Shown here in pieces: positions 28,248 to 37,765 of a stretch of DNA of 64,000 nucleotides (position 1 is the first letter of the stretch; each line of letters starts with the position of its first letter). Source of the stretch: CAMDPA01 sp963825625. GTDB taxonomy: Bacteria; Pseudomonadota; Alphaproteobacteria; Rhizobiales; Hyphomicrobiaceae. The position numbers were made by a program, and so were the translations under genes. Under the pieces are notes generated by a model. That model made no database searches. It was not told the DNA's origin and saw nothing but the letters and a program-made list of their open reading frames with translations. Location of the stretch: NCBI GenBank assembly GCA_963825625.1, contig CAWGUF010000010.1:124001-188000 (forward strand). The letters are read 5' to 3'.

Positions 28248-28446
28248 GGTCGTGACGGTTCCCCGCAAGGGGATTGAAAGGGAATGCGGTCATCGGGATC
28301 TGTTCCGTAATCCGCAGCTGCCCCCGCAACTGTGATCGGCGAGTTGACGGCCAATATGCCACTGGCAATCCTCGAGTGAGCCTCGAGGTAAGCTGGGAAG
28401 GCGGCCTGAAACAAGGACCCGAGAGCCAGGACATCTGCCGTCGACA
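28248..28446 (+). promoter_or_regulatory. Cobalamin (adenosylcobalamin) riboswitch
   Basis: The RNA reads in order: GGTTCCCCGC near 28257, GGGAATGCGGT near 28280-28290, the conserved CCGCAGCTGCCCCCGCAACTGTGA segment (28312-28335, read in two parts), GCCACTG (28358-28364), CTGGGAAGGCGGC (28393-28405), and the B12 box AGAGCCAGGACATCTGCC (28422-28439). These are the conserved core blocks of the class I cobalamin riboswitch. It precedes the outer-membrane-like gene, hupE, DUF1636, cobW and cobN, and should lower their expression when B12 is plentiful. Confidence 0.93.
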
Positions 28447-28521
28447 TGGCCGCTTTCTGACACACCGGGCGGGGTGCCTCGGTGAAATTGCTCAGAAGTT
28501 GCACTGATTCGAGGAATCAGG

Positions 28522-28569
28522 CTCCGTCGGGAGCGGCCAAAAGAACGAGCTGACAGCTCACCGACGGAG
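28522..28569 (+). promoter_or_regulatory. Hairpin between riboswitch and first gene (expression platform)
   Basis: CTCCGTCGG (28522-28530) pairs perfectly with CCGACGGAG (28561-28569); inside it GAGCT (28547-28551) and AGCTC (28555-28559) can also pair. The outer arm ends 7 bases before the ATG at 28577 and holds the only GGAG-like sequence there, so folding would hide the ribosome site. This fits translational control by the riboswitch; no T-run follows, which argues against an intrinsic terminator. Confidence 0.55.
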
Positions 28570-28576
28570 TGCCCGC

Positions 28577-29359
28577 ATGCGCCAATCGAATTCGATCTAT
28601 GGTGACTTGAAGCGAGCGATCGCATCATTTGCCATTACGCTGCCGATCTGGCTCGCGGCCGCTCCGGCAGGCGCGCAGGTCCTCGACGTTGCCCAACCCG
28701 AAGTGGAAAAGGGCAACTGGGAGTTCGTCACCCTCAACGGCTTTCAGTCCGGCCTGCCGCGCGACGATGCCGCAGCATTGCGGCATGATCACCAGCTCCA
28801 GCTCGGCTATGGCATCACCGACTATTTTGCCTTGAAGCTGATCGGCAATGCCGAGCGCCCACATGATGGCCGGCTGGAATTCACCGCGCTCGCCCTCGAG
28901 GGCACATTTCAATTCGCCAAGGCCGACAAGCATGGCTTTGCTGCGGCCTGGCTCACCACACTCGATTTCGGCACCCAATCCGACGGCACCAACACCTTGA
29001 TTCTCGGGCCGATATTCAAGCAGCAGTTCGAGCCGTTCACGGTCGTGACCAACACCTTCCTGGAAAAGACATTCGGGCGAAATAGCGAGGACGGCATGAC
29101 GTTCGCCTATGCCTAGCAAACGCTTTACGCCATCAACAAGCAGCTTTCCATCGGTATGGAAGGCGTCGGCTCGGTTCCCAATCTGGGCGATAGCCCCCCC
29201 GTATCGGAGCAGGATCATCGACTGGGCCCCATGCTGGCGCGCACATTCGAGATGGCAGGCAAGCGTGAGCTGACGGTCGAGACCGGCGTGCAATTCGGTC
29301 TGACCAGCGCGGCCCCGGTTGTGGCGCTCAAGCTCAATGCAAAGCTTGCGTTCGAGTAG
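28577..29359 (+). pseudogene. Riboswitch-controlled outer-membrane-like protein with an in-frame TAG
   Basis: A 260-codon frame with a signal peptide (IASFAITLPIWLAAAPAGAQ), then alternating amphipathic strands (QLQLGYGITDYFALKLIGNA; RLEFTALALEGTFQFA; KRELTVETGVQFGL) ending ALKLNAKLAFE with a terminal aromatic-x pattern, typical of small outer-membrane beta-barrels. A TAG at codon 180 (29114-29116, context FAYA-stop-QTLYAINKQL) interrupts it; TGG to TAG is the simplest explanation. First gene after the cobalamin riboswitch and before hupE, so it may pass cobalt or corrinoid across the outer membrane. I recognise no named family. Confidence 0.65.
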
Positions 29360-29415
29360 AACTTGCTGATGGTATGCAATGTGATGCAGTTGGTCAGTTG
29401 CTGGGAGGAATGAGA

Positions 29416-30063
29416 ATGTCGAACATGAACAGGTTGCCGGGCATTGCCATGTCCACGATCGCTGCCGCGATCGCATTGCCGAACGCCGCGCTCGCGCACC
29501 ATGCGATGGATGGCATTCTGCCGGCCACCTTCGCCCAAGGGTTATTGTCCGGTCTCGGACACCCCATCATTGGCCTCGATCACTTTGCATACGTGATCGG
29601 CATAGGCGTGGTGGCCGCCGTCGCCGGCCTCGGTGTGGCGCTGCCCCTACTGTTCGTCGCCTTCATGTGTGCGGGTCTGTCACTCCACTTCACGGGGTTG
29701 AACATACCGGCGAATGAGCTGCTCATCGCAATGTCCGTCATACTTGTTGGCGCTGCCGTGGTCTGGAGCCGGGTTGCGGCCGGCGCCGCCCTCGCAGCGA
29801 GCGCTCTGTTTGCGATCGCCGGCACGTTGCACGGCTATGCCTTCGCCGAGTCGATCATCGGGGCAGAGGCGACACCGCTCGCAGCCTATGTGCTTGGGCT
29901 CGTCGTCGTGCAATCGGCCATCGCGTTGGGAGCCTACGCGCTGACGCGCGCGGTGCTTTCCGAAACGCTCGCCGTGCCGCGCGGGCTTCCGCGTGCCGCT
30001 GGCGCAATGATCATGCTCGCAGGCGTCTACTTTGCCGCCGGCGCAGCCGGCGTTCTCGGCTGA
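29416..30063 (+). CDS. hupE: HupE/UreJ-family transporter, probably cobalt uptake
   Basis: A membrane protein of about 215 residues with a cleavable signal segment followed by the family signature HHAMDGILPATFAQGLLSGL and GHPIIGLDHFAYVIGIG, and about six further hydrophobic segments. The ATG at 29416 has GGAGG 9 bases upstream. HupE/UreJ proteins carry nickel or cobalt; control by a cobalamin riboswitch and the neighbouring cobW/cobN favour cobalt. The specificity is inferred from context only. Confidence 0.85.
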   Translation: MSNMNRLPGIAMSTIAAAIALPNAALAHHAMDGILPATFAQGLLSGLGHPIIGLDHFAYVIGIGVVAAVAGLGVALPLLFVAFMCAGLSLHFTGLNIPANELLIAMSVILVGAAVVWSRVAAGAALAASALFAIAGTLHGYAFAESIIGAEATPLAAYVLGLVVVQSAIALGAYALTRAVLSETLAVPRGLPRAAGAMIMLAGVYFAAGAAGVLG

Positions 30064-30102
30064 CAAGCCATCACCGTGATCGGATCGAAAGTCGTGCGTA
30101 AA

Positions 30103-30537
30103 ATGTCCGCGTCAAGCGATCAGATCACGGTTTATGTCTGCACGACATGCCGCCCGACCGGCGACACCTCCGAGCCGCGGCTTGGCGCGCGTTTCCATGC
30201 GCGCCTCACCGCCGCCGTTGCCGAACGAGGCCTCGATAGCGAGATCGCCGTATGCGCCGTCGAATGCCTGTCGGTATGCAAGCGCCCCGCTACCATTGCC
30301 GTTACGGGACCTGACCGCTGGAGCTACATCTACGGCGATCTCCCCGCGGACGTTGATGTCAATAGTGTGGTCGATGGCCTTGCGAAATTCCATCGGACAG
30401 CAAACGGCATCGTACCCTGGAAGGTGCGGCCGGATTTCATGAAACGCGGCATTGTCGCGCGTATACCACCGTTTCCAGGTGCTGCGCCGCTGCCTGATGC
30501 GTCACTGCTGCCGCCATCCGGCGAGGAGGGCTCCTGA
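30103..30537 (+). CDS. DUF1636 ferredoxin-like metal-binding protein
   Basis: About 144 residues. Cysteine motifs: VYVCTTCRP near the N-terminus and CAVECLSVCKRPATIAV in the middle, matching the thioredoxin-fold ferredoxin-like DUF1636 family, whose genes are commonly found beside cobW-type GTPases. It could hold an iron-sulphur cluster or deliver metal. The ATG at 30103 is preferred; GTG 30076 is in frame upstream. It lies between hupE and cobW under the cobalamin riboswitch, 3 bases before cobW. Confidence 0.8.
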   Translation: MSASSDQITVYVCTTCRPTGDTSEPRLGARFHARLTAAVAERGLDSEIAVCAVECLSVCKRPATIAVTGPDRWSYIYGDLPADVDVNSVVDGLAKFHRTANGIVPWKVRPDFMKRGIVARIPPFPGAAPLPDASLLPPSGEEGS

Positions 30538-30540
30538 GCC

Positions 30541-31605
30541 ATGACCGAATTGGTTTCGCGACAATCCGGCTCCGGATCGTTGGCCAAAGTGCCATGCACG
30601 ATCGTGACCGGCTTTCTGGGGGCTGGCAAGACCACGCTGGTCCGTCACATTCTGGAGACAGCCCGCGGCCGCCGGCTGGCCGTGATCGTCAACGAGTTCG
30701 GCGACGTCGGCATCGATGGAGAGATCTTGCGCGGGTGCGGGATCGAAAGCTGCAGCGAGGACGCCATCGTCGAGTTGTCCAATGGCTGCCTGTGCTGCAC
30801 CGTAGCCGACGACTTCGTGCCTGCGCTGACGGGATTGCTGCGCCTTCCCTCGCCGCCGGAGCACATCCTGATCGAGACCTCTGGATTGTCCCTTCCTAAA
30901 CCTCTTGTTCAGGCATTCAACTGGCCGGAGATCGCGTCTCGCGTCACCGTGGACGGCGTCGTTGCGGTCGTGGATGGCGCGGCGGTGGCCGCCGGCCGTT
31001 TCGCCGATGATCTGGAAGCTCTTGACCGCCAGCGCGAGGCCGATACCTCCCTGGATCACGACAATCCTCTGGAGGAGGTGTTCGAGGACCAGCTCTTGTG
31101 CGCCGATCTGATCGTACTCAACAAGGCAGACCTCATGTCCGCCGATGAGCGCAAGCGCATTGCCGCCGAGATCTCGGGTGCAATCCCCCGAGCAGTGAAG
31201 CTGGTCGAGGTGGCCAATGGAAAGGTCTCTTCCCATGTGCTGCTCGGCATCAGCGCTGCCGCCGAGAACGATCTGGTCAACCGGCCTTCCCACCACGATG
31301 GCGAGGACGACCATGACCACGACGACTTCGACAGCTTCGTCCTTGAAATCGGCGCGATCGATGCCCCCGAACACATCAGCGCGCGCATCCGGGATGCCGC
31401 CGAGGCGCATGACATCTTGCGCGTGAAAGGCTTCCTGGAGGTACGCGGCAAGCCGATGCGATTGCTGATCCAGGGCGTCGGCACGAGAATCCAGCACCAG
31501 TACGATCGCCCATGGAGAACGGGGGAGCCCCGATCCGGACGCATCGTCGTCATCGGCCGAAAGGGGCTGGATGCGCACGCCGTAAAGGCGGCGATCTCCG
31601 GCTAA
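30541..31605 (+). CDS. cobW: CobW GTPase, cobalt chaperone for cobalamin synthesis
   Basis: A 354-residue COG0523 G3E GTPase. P-loop TGFLGAGKTTLVRHIL, switch region VNEFGDVGIDGEIL, the metal-binding CxCC in LSNGCLCCTVADDF, base-specificity NKADL, a His/Asp-rich metal loop (HHDGEDDHDHDD near residue 255), and the C-terminal CobW domain (LRVKGFLEVRGKPMRLLIQG). It is encoded directly before cobN, which it probably supplies with Co(II). Confidence 0.94.
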   Translation: MTELVSRQSGSGSLAKVPCTIVTGFLGAGKTTLVRHILETARGRRLAVIVNEFGDVGIDGEILRGCGIESCSEDAIVELSNGCLCCTVADDFVPALTGLLRLPSPPEHILIETSGLSLPKPLVQAFNWPEIASRVTVDGVVAVVDGAAVAAGRFADDLEALDRQREADTSLDHDNPLEEVFEDQLLCADLIVLNKADLMSADERKRIAAEISGAIPRAVKLVEVANGKVSSHVLLGISAAAENDLVNRPSHHDGEDDHDHDDFDSFVLEIGAIDAPEHISARIRDAAEAHDILRVKGFLEVRGKPMRLLIQGVGTRIQHQYDRPWRTGEPRSGRIVVIGRKGLDAHAVKAAISG

Positions 31606-31613
31606 ACCAGCAC

Positions 31614-34600
31614 ATGCATCTGCTCGCAACCGAGTTAGCCGCACTGGATGAGGTCGAGACGGCAATCGATCTCGGACAAACGCCGGCGGACATCGTGGTC
31701 CTGTCTTTCGCCGACAGCGATCTCAATGCACTCGCTGTCGCCTGGAATGAATCAGTAGGCGAACTACCCACACTTCGCCTTGCCAGCCTCAAGCGTCTCA
31801 AGCATCCGATGTCGATCGATCTTTATATCGAGCGTGTCGCCCGCCATGCGCGGCTCATCATCGTGCGCTGCCTTGGTGGGCTGGATTACTGGCGATATGG
31901 GCTGGAGCGACTGGCCGCTGAGGCCGGCCGTCGCGGCATCATTCTCGCGGCACTGCCAGGCGACGATCGGCAAGATCCGAGATTGTCCGAGCTTTCGACC
32001 GCACCGCCTGCCGTGCTGGCAAAGCTCGATGTGTATTTCAGGGCCGGCGGCCAGACCAACGCGCTCCAGATGCTTCGCTATGCAAGCCATCTGCTCGGCC
32101 ACGCCACAGACTGGTCGGACCCGATCCCGGCTCAAGCCGCTGCCTGGATCAACCAGGACGGAACCACGCTGCAAACCAGCGAGCCGTTACCCGGCCTCCC
32201 CATTGAACAACCACACGTACTCGTCCTTTTCTATCGCGCGCTGATTCTGGCTGCAGATACCGCACCCATACTATCGCTGATGGAAGCGCTCGAGCGCGAA
32301 GGCTTGGCAGTCCGCGCACTCGGTGTGACCAGCCTGAAGGACCCGGCCGCTGTGCTTACCGTCTCGCGCGCGATCGCGGCAGGAAAGCCGGCGGTCATCA
32401 TCAACGCAACCGCATTCTCTGCGATGCGCGAGGGCGGTACGACCGTGCTCGATGCCGCCGATGTTCCGGTTCTGCAGGTCGTGCTGTCGGGAAGCGCACG
32501 TGCGGCATGGGCGGAATCATCGCGCGGGTTGTCGCCAACCGATATCGCGATGAATGTGGTGCTGCCCGAGTTGGATGGCCGCATCCTGACCCGTGCAATC
32601 TCGTTCAAGGCAGATAGCGGCGCCGATCCACGGCTGGAATTCTCCTACGTACGACACGAGCCTGAGTCCGGCCGCATAGGTTTCGTGGCCCGGCAAGCTG
32701 CGGCATGGGCGAAACTGGGCACGAAGCCGCCATCGTCCCGGCAAATTGCACTTGTGCTGTCGGACTATCCGGCCCGAGCCGGCCGTGCAGGCTATGCTGT
32801 CGGTCTCGATACCGCCGCAAGCACCACGGCGATAGCCGCAATGCTTGTCGATGCAGGCTACGACCTCGGTGCCGAACCGATCGGCATCGACGAGGTTGAG
32901 CACCTTCTTGCCGGACGCGCGGATCGGATGACTATTCCGCTTTCTGATTATCTGACCTGGCTTTACGAGCTTCCCCCCGACCTGCAGGCTCAGCTCTCCT
33001 CAGCATGGGGACAACCGCACGAGGACGACTGCTTCCGGGACGATGGTTTCGAGTTCACCGTCCTGCGCGCAGGCGCGCTGCTTGTGGCGCTGCAGCCGGA
33101 TCGCGGCACCGCTGCAGAACGCAAGTCGGATTACCACGACGCAACGCTGCCACCACGCCATGCCTATGTGGCGTTCTATCTCTGGCTGCAACATGAGGCA
33201 CGGATAGACGCGCTCGTCCATCTGGGGACACACGGAACACTGGAGTGGCTGCCGGGCAAGGCGCTGGCGCTTTCCGATGGATGCTGGCCCGAGGTGCTGC
33301 TGGGACCGACGCCGGTCATCTATCCCTTCATCGTAAATAACCCAGGCGAGGCCATGCAGGCCAAACGTCGCCTTGCAGCGGTCACCGTAGGGCATCTGAC
33401 GCCGCCGCTTTCGGTGGCGGGGCTCTATGGCACAACTGCGGAGCTGGAATCCCTGGTCGAGGAATACGCGGACGCCGAAGGCCTCGACAGACGGCGGCTT
33501 CCCTTGCTCGAGGCGGAAATCATCGATCGTGCATGGTCGACTGGGCTCGCCATGGAGTGCGGCCTCAGCCGCGATATGCCGGTGCGCGATGCTATCGCGC
33601 TGCTCGATACCCGGCTGTGTGACCTCAAGGAGTTGTCGATCAGCGATCGATTGCACGTGTTCGGAACACCGGTGGATGAGCAAAGCCGGCGCAGCCTCGC
33701 CGACACCATCGTTGCCGCCTGCGCCGCCGTTTCCGGACATGAGCAGCTGGCCACCGCTTCCGTCGAGGCAGCAATTGTCGATTGTGCGGCAAACGAGCGG
33801 CAGGCACTTCTTGCCGCACTCGAAGGCCGCCGCGTACCACCCGGTCCATCTGGCGCCCCGAGCCGCGGACGCTTGGACGTGCTGCCGACCGGTCGAAATT
33901 TGACCTCCATCGATCCGCGCTCGATCCCGACGCGGGTCGCCGCCGCCATCGGCTCGCGCGGCGCCGACGAGGTGATCCGCCGGCATCTGCAGGATAACGG
34001 TGAATATCCGCGCGCCTTGGTGCTGGACGTCTGGGCGTCCGCGTCATTGCGAACCGGAGGCGACGACCTCGCACAAGCCTTGGCATATCTGGGCGCCCGA
34101 CCACAATGGGAAGCCTCATCGAGCCGTGCGGTTGGTGTCGAGGTATTGCCGCTTGGCGCCCTCGGCCGCCCGCGCATCGACGTCACCCTGCGCGTATCGG
34201 GCCTGTTCCGCGACATATTCGAAAGCCAGATCGCGCTGTTCTGCTTGGCGGTGGATCGGGTCGCCTCACTTGACGAGGAGGATGAAGACAATCCTCTCGC
34301 ATCTGCTCGACGCCGGGGACAAAGCCTTGCCCGAGTGTTCGGAGGCGCACCAGGAACTTACGGTGCAGCCAGCGCCGCTGCAGCATTGGAGACGCCATGG
34401 CAGTCCCGCGCCGAGCTTGGCGAGGCCTACCTGTCGAGCGTGACGCACACATTTGCCGGTGACGGAAACATCGCAGTTGCCGGAGATGCCTTCAAGGCGC
34501 GTATCGCGGCCGCCGATGCTCTCGTGCATCCCCAGGATGATCGCGAGCGCGATCTGCTGTCCGGTGACGGCGTCGCGGATTATGCCGGCGGATTTTCCGC

Positions 34601-35060
34601 AGCCGCCGCATCCATGGGCCACACGCCAGCGCTGTATCAATTGGATTCCTCGACACCGGATTCGCTCAAAGTCCGGACCATGGAGGAAGAGGTCGCGCGC
34701 ATCGTACGCGGAAGGCTTGGCAATCCGCGCTGGCTGAATGGCATGCTCGAGCACGGAGCCCGCGGGGTTGCCGAAATCGCCCAGTCCGTCGATGCTCTGT
34801 ATGCCTTCTCCGCCACCGCCGATGTCGTGCGTGCCCACGTATTCGATCTGGCACATGAGGCACTCATAGCCGACGAATCGATCCTGCTGCGGATGATCGA
34901 GCGCAACCCGCCTGCAGCGGAGATGATTGTCGAACGCCTGAGCGATGCGCTGCGCCGCGGAATGTGGGTGTCGCGGCGCAACGCGGTGGCAGAGGAGCTG
35001 ACACGCGCGGGCCGGCTCGCACGCGCGGCCGTCGATACGCTGCGGGAGGTCAGCCGATGA
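31614..35060 (+). CDS. cobN: Aerobic cobaltochelatase subunit CobN
   Basis: A 1148-residue large subunit inserting cobalt into hydrogenobyrinic acid a,c-diamide, homologous to magnesium chelatase BchH. Landmarks: HLLATELAALDEVETAIDLG at the start, HLGTHGTLEWLPGKALALSD, then GPTPVIYPFIVNNPGEAMQA, and the C-terminal VDALYAFSATADVV. The start ATG lies 8 bases after cobW; the TGA overlaps the cobG ATG. It is somewhat shorter than the roughly 1250-1275 residues of many CobN proteins, but no break is seen. The partner AAA+ and integrin subunits (CobS and CobT of the chelatase) are not in this window. Confidence 0.94.
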   Translation: MHLLATELAALDEVETAIDLGQTPADIVVLSFADSDLNALAVAWNESVGELPTLRLASLKRLKHPMSIDLYIERVARHARLIIVRCLGGLDYWRYGLERLAAEAGRRGIILAALPGDDRQDPRLSELSTAPPAVLAKLDVYFRAGGQTNALQMLRYASHLLGHATDWSDPIPAQAAAWINQDGTTLQTSEPLPGLPIEQPHVLVLFYRALILAADTAPILSLMEALEREGLAVRALGVTSLKDPAAVLTVSRAIAAGKPAVIINATAFSAMREGGTTVLDAADVPVLQVVLSGSARAAWAESSRGLSPTDIAMNVVLPELDGRILTRAISFKADSGADPRLEFSYVRHEPESGRIGFVARQAAAWAKLGTKPPSSRQIALVLSDYPARAGRAGYAVGLDTAASTTAIAAMLVDAGYDLGAEPIGIDEVEHLLAGRADRMTIPLSDYLTWLYELPPDLQAQLSSAWGQPHEDDCFRDDGFEFTVLRAGALLVALQPDRGTAAERKSDYHDATLPPRHAYVAFYLWLQHEARIDALVHLGTHGTLEWLPGKALALSDGCWPEVLLGPTPVIYPFIVNNPGEAMQAKRRLAAVTVGHLTPPLSVAGLYGTTAELESLVEEYADAEGLDRRRLPLLEAEIIDRAWSTGLAMECGLSRDMPVRDAIALLDTRLCDLKELSISDRLHVFGTPVDEQSRRSLADTIVAACAAVSGHEQLATASVEAAIVDCAANERQALLAALEGRRVPPGPSGAPSRGRLDVLPTGRNLTSIDPRSIPTRVAAAIGSRGADEVIRRHLQDNGEYPRALVLDVWASASLRTGGDDLAQALAYLGARPQWEASSSRAVGVEVLPLGALGRPRIDVTLRVSGLFRDIFESQIALFCLAVDRVASLDEEDEDNPLASARRRGQSLARVFGGAPGTYGAASAAAALETPWQSRAELGEAYLSSVTHTFAGDGNIAVAGDAFKARIAAADALVHPQDDRERDLLSGDGVADYAGGFSAAAASMGHTPALYQLDSSTPDSLKVRTMEEEVARIVRGRLGNPRWLNGMLEHGARGVAEIAQSVDALYAFSATADVVRAHVFDLAHEALIADESILLRMIERNPPAAEMIVERLSDALRRGMWVSRRNAVAEELTRAGRLARAAVDTLREVSR

Positions 35061-36394
35061 CCCATCCGACGGCAGCGATCAAAGGCAGATGTCCTGGCGC
35101 AGTACGCCCGATGATGAGCGGCGACGGCCTCCTTGTCCGCATCCGGCCGCGCCACGCAGCTTTGACACTTGCTGTCACCAAGGCCCTGGCAGACCTGGCC
35201 GCACGGTTCGGCAACGGTCAGATCGACCTGACGCGTCGCGCCAACCTGCAAATTCGCGGCGTCAAACCGACAACGCTTCAACCGCTGCAGCAGGCGTTGC
35301 GGGAGCTCGACCTGCTCGACGTCGCCCCCGAAGCGGAGGCCGTCCGCAACATTATCGTGAGCCCCCTTGCGGGGCGCGATCCATCCGCTCCCGCCGACGG
35401 GCGAAGCCAGACCGACCGGCTCGCGCGCGGGCTCGGCCGGGATGCTCGGCTATGGTCGTTGCCGCCGAAGTTCGGCTTTCTGATTGATGATGGAAGCGCC
35501 GTTCCGGTCCGCGGCACACGCATGGATCTCGCGATACATGCGCGAATATCGCATCATGGCGCGACCGAGTGGCATGTCCTTGCTGATGCGCCAGAGGGGC
35601 CTCGTTTGCTCGGCTCCGCAGCCAGCGCCGACGTCATGCCGATCCTGCTGGACCTGGCGCTCGCGTTCATCGAATTAAGCCGTACACATCCGGTTCGACG
35701 CATACGCGACTTGCCGGCCGCTGCGCGCGCGGCGCTTGATCGTGCGGCCACCGGCCGGCTCAAGCCCGCAACTGCGACAGAGGATGGCAGCGCGCACCGA
35801 ACGGCAGCCGCGACAGGTATCATCATGCCCGCACACTCAGGCTCGCCATTAGCCGTTGGAATGGCCGCCCCTTTCGGGCGGCTCGAGGCTGGGACGTTGC
35901 GCCGTTTGAGCGACAGCCTTTCCTCGATCGATATCAGCGAATTGAGATTATCGCCGTGGCGCGCGGTCTATCTGCCCACGAACGGCGACATGGCGCAAGC
36001 CAACGAAGTGCTGCGGCTTGCCGAAAGCCTCGGTTTCATCACCGATCCGTCCGATCCGCGATTGCGAATAGACGCCTGTCCCGGTGCACCCGCATGTGCT
36101 TCGGCCAACGGTGAAACGCGAGGGCTCGCACTTCGACTGGCAGACTTGCTTCCCCGACATGGCCACCAGCAGATCCATGTTTCCGGCTGCTCGAAAGGCT
36201 GCGCCAGATCCGCACCCGCCGAGGTCGTCGTCGTGTGCGGCAAGAGTGGCTATCGTCTCATTCCAAACGGTCGCGCCGATGCCGAACTGGCGGCTATCCA
36301 CGGCCCCGATGCGATCGAGGCCGCCGTCGCCGGCTCGATCGCATCCATCCGCAGACTGAATTCGACGGAGGCGCCGAATGACGCAACAGCGTGA
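35057..36394 (+). CDS. cobG: Precorrin-3B synthase CobG
   Basis: A 445-residue monooxygenase of the sulphite/nitrite-reductase superfamily that makes precorrin-3B with O2, marking the pathway as aerobic. N-terminal half-domain SGDGLLVRIRPRHAALTL and IDLTRRANLQIRGV; iron-sulphur cysteines in DACPGAPACASA (C-x5-C) and HVSGCSKGCARSA (C-x3-C) near residues 340-385. Overlaps cobN (ATGA) and cobH (17 bases). Confidence 0.92.
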   Translation: MTHPTAAIKGRCPGAVRPMMSGDGLLVRIRPRHAALTLAVTKALADLAARFGNGQIDLTRRANLQIRGVKPTTLQPLQQALRELDLLDVAPEAEAVRNIIVSPLAGRDPSAPADGRSQTDRLARGLGRDARLWSLPPKFGFLIDDGSAVPVRGTRMDLAIHARISHHGATEWHVLADAPEGPRLLGSAASADVMPILLDLALAFIELSRTHPVRRIRDLPAAARAALDRAATGRLKPATATEDGSAHRTAAATGIIMPAHSGSPLAVGMAAPFGRLEAGTLRRLSDSLSSIDISELRLSPWRAVYLPTNGDMAQANEVLRLAESLGFITDPSDPRLRIDACPGAPACASANGETRGLALRLADLLPRHGHQQIHVSGCSKGCARSAPAEVVVVCGKSGYRLIPNGRADAELAAIHGPDAIEAAVAGSIASIRRLNSTEAPNDATA

Positions 36395-37013
36395 CTACAT
36401 CCGCGACGGTGCCGAAATCTACCGCAACTCCTTCGCGACCATCCGGCGGGAAGCAAACCTGGCGCGCTTTTCTGGCATCGCCGAGAAACTTGCAGTCCGC
36501 ATGATCCACGCCTGCGGCATGGTCGAGTTGGCCGATACGATTCGCATGTCCCCCGATTTCGCGCAGGCAGCCCGCAATGCTTTGCTCGCCGGTGCGCCGG
36601 TATTGTGTGACGCCAAGATGGTTGCCAACGGCATTACGCTGTCGCGACTGCCGGCGAACAACAAGATCGTGTGCACGCTAGCCGACCCAGCCGTGCCGGA
36701 TCTGGCTGTCCGTATGGCCAATACGCGCTCGGCGGCGGCCCTCGAGCTGTGGCGGACGCATCTCGCTGGTGCCGTCGTCGCGATCGGCAATGCCCCAACT
36801 GCACTCTATCGCTTGCTCGATATGCTCGATGCCGGAGACGCCGGCATGCCGGCCGCCATCATTGGCGTGCCCGTCGGCTTCGTCGGAGCGGCGGAATCCA
36901 AACAGGCGCTGGCGGAATGGAACCGCGTACCTTGGCTGATCGTCGAAGGCAGGCTGGGCGGCAGCGCCATGGCAGTAGCCGCGGTCAATGCATTGGCGAG
37001 CGAGCGTGAATGA
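36378..37013 (+). CDS. cobH: Precorrin-8X methylmutase CobH
   Basis: A 211-residue enzyme moving the methyl from C11 to C12 to give hydrogenobyrinic acid. Landmarks: RDGAEIYRNSFATIRREANL, catalytic His in RMIHACGMVELAD, PVLCDAKMVANGI, AIGNAPTALYRLLDML and the end PVGFVGAAESKQAL. Overlaps cobG at the start and cobI (ATGA) at the end. Confidence 0.95.
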   Translation: MTQQRDYIRDGAEIYRNSFATIRREANLARFSGIAEKLAVRMIHACGMVELADTIRMSPDFAQAARNALLAGAPVLCDAKMVANGITLSRLPANNKIVCTLADPAVPDLAVRMANTRSAAALELWRTHLAGAVVAIGNAPTALYRLLDMLDAGDAGMPAAIIGVPVGFVGAAESKQALAEWNRVPWLIVEGRLGGSAMAVAAVNALASERE

Positions 37014-37765
37014 GTGCGCTGGACGACATCGCGGGCCGTGCCCGGCCCGGCACGTTGTACGGCATCGGCGTCGGTCCAGGCGACGTGCGATATCTCACGC
37101 TGCGAGCCGCAGGTCTCGTCGGCAGCGTCGACGTTGTTGCCTACTTCGCCAAACGGGGTCGCCCGGGCAATGCCCGCACGATCGTCGCGCCGCTGATCCA
37201 GGCCGGCCGCGAAGAGCTGCGGCTCACTTATCCTGTCACGGATGAAATTCCGGTTGCTGATCCGGCATATACCAGCAGCATCGCCGGTTTCTATCGCGAG
37301 TGCGCGGATCAGTTGTCTCACCTCGTGGCTGACGGCAGGTCCGTCGGGCTGCTGAGCGAGGGAGATCCATTCCTCTACGGCTCGTTCATGCACATGTGGC
37401 GACGGCTGAAGGATGACGTGCCCGTGGAGGTCGTGCCAGGTATCACCGCCATGTCCGGATGCTGGACGCGGGCCGATGTCCCCATTGCATGGGGTGACGA
37501 CATCCTGACCGTGCTGCCCGGCACGCTGGCGGAGGATGAGCTTGTATACCGACTGCGGACGACTGATGCCGCAGTCATCATGAAAGTTGGACGCAATCTC
37601 GAAAAGGTACGCCGTGCACTCATGGCTGCCGGCATGACAGATCGCGCCATTTATGTGGAGCGCGGCACCATGCCCGACGAGGTCGTCTGCAAACTGAGCG
37701 AGTTCGACGGTCCGGCACCCTACTTCTCCCTGGTTCTCGTTCCTGGCCTCGGGAGGCGAATATGA
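37010..37765 (+). CDS. cobI: Precorrin-2 C20-methyltransferase CobI
   Basis: A 251-residue SAM-dependent class III methyltransferase. GTLYGIGVGPGDVRYLTLRA at the start, GRSVGLLSEGDPFLYGSFMH in the middle, and VEVVPGITAMSGCWTRADVP. Start overlaps the cobH stop, and the stop overlaps cobJ. Produces precorrin-3A, the CobG substrate. Confidence 0.95.
   Translation: MSALDDIAGRARPGTLYGIGVGPGDVRYLTLRAAGLVGSVDVVAYFAKRGRPGNARTIVAPLIQAGREELRLTYPVTDEIPVADPAYTSSIAGFYRECADQLSHLVADGRSVGLLSEGDPFLYGSFMHMWRRLKDDVPVEVVPGITAMSGCWTRADVPIAWGDDILTVLPGTLAEDELVYRLRTTDAAVIMKVGRNLEKVRRALMAAGMTDRAIYVERGTMPDEVVCKLSEFDGPAPYFSLVLVPGLGRRI

Noticed and set aside
7983..29116. Two in-frame TAG codons (degP, outer-membrane gene) as possible stop-codon recoding
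   Set aside because: TAG ends several intact genes here (for example ccmF, the regulator at 9181-9858 and the LLM oxidoreductase), there is no suppressor tRNA or downstream signal to see, and frameshifts elsewhere point to error or decay.
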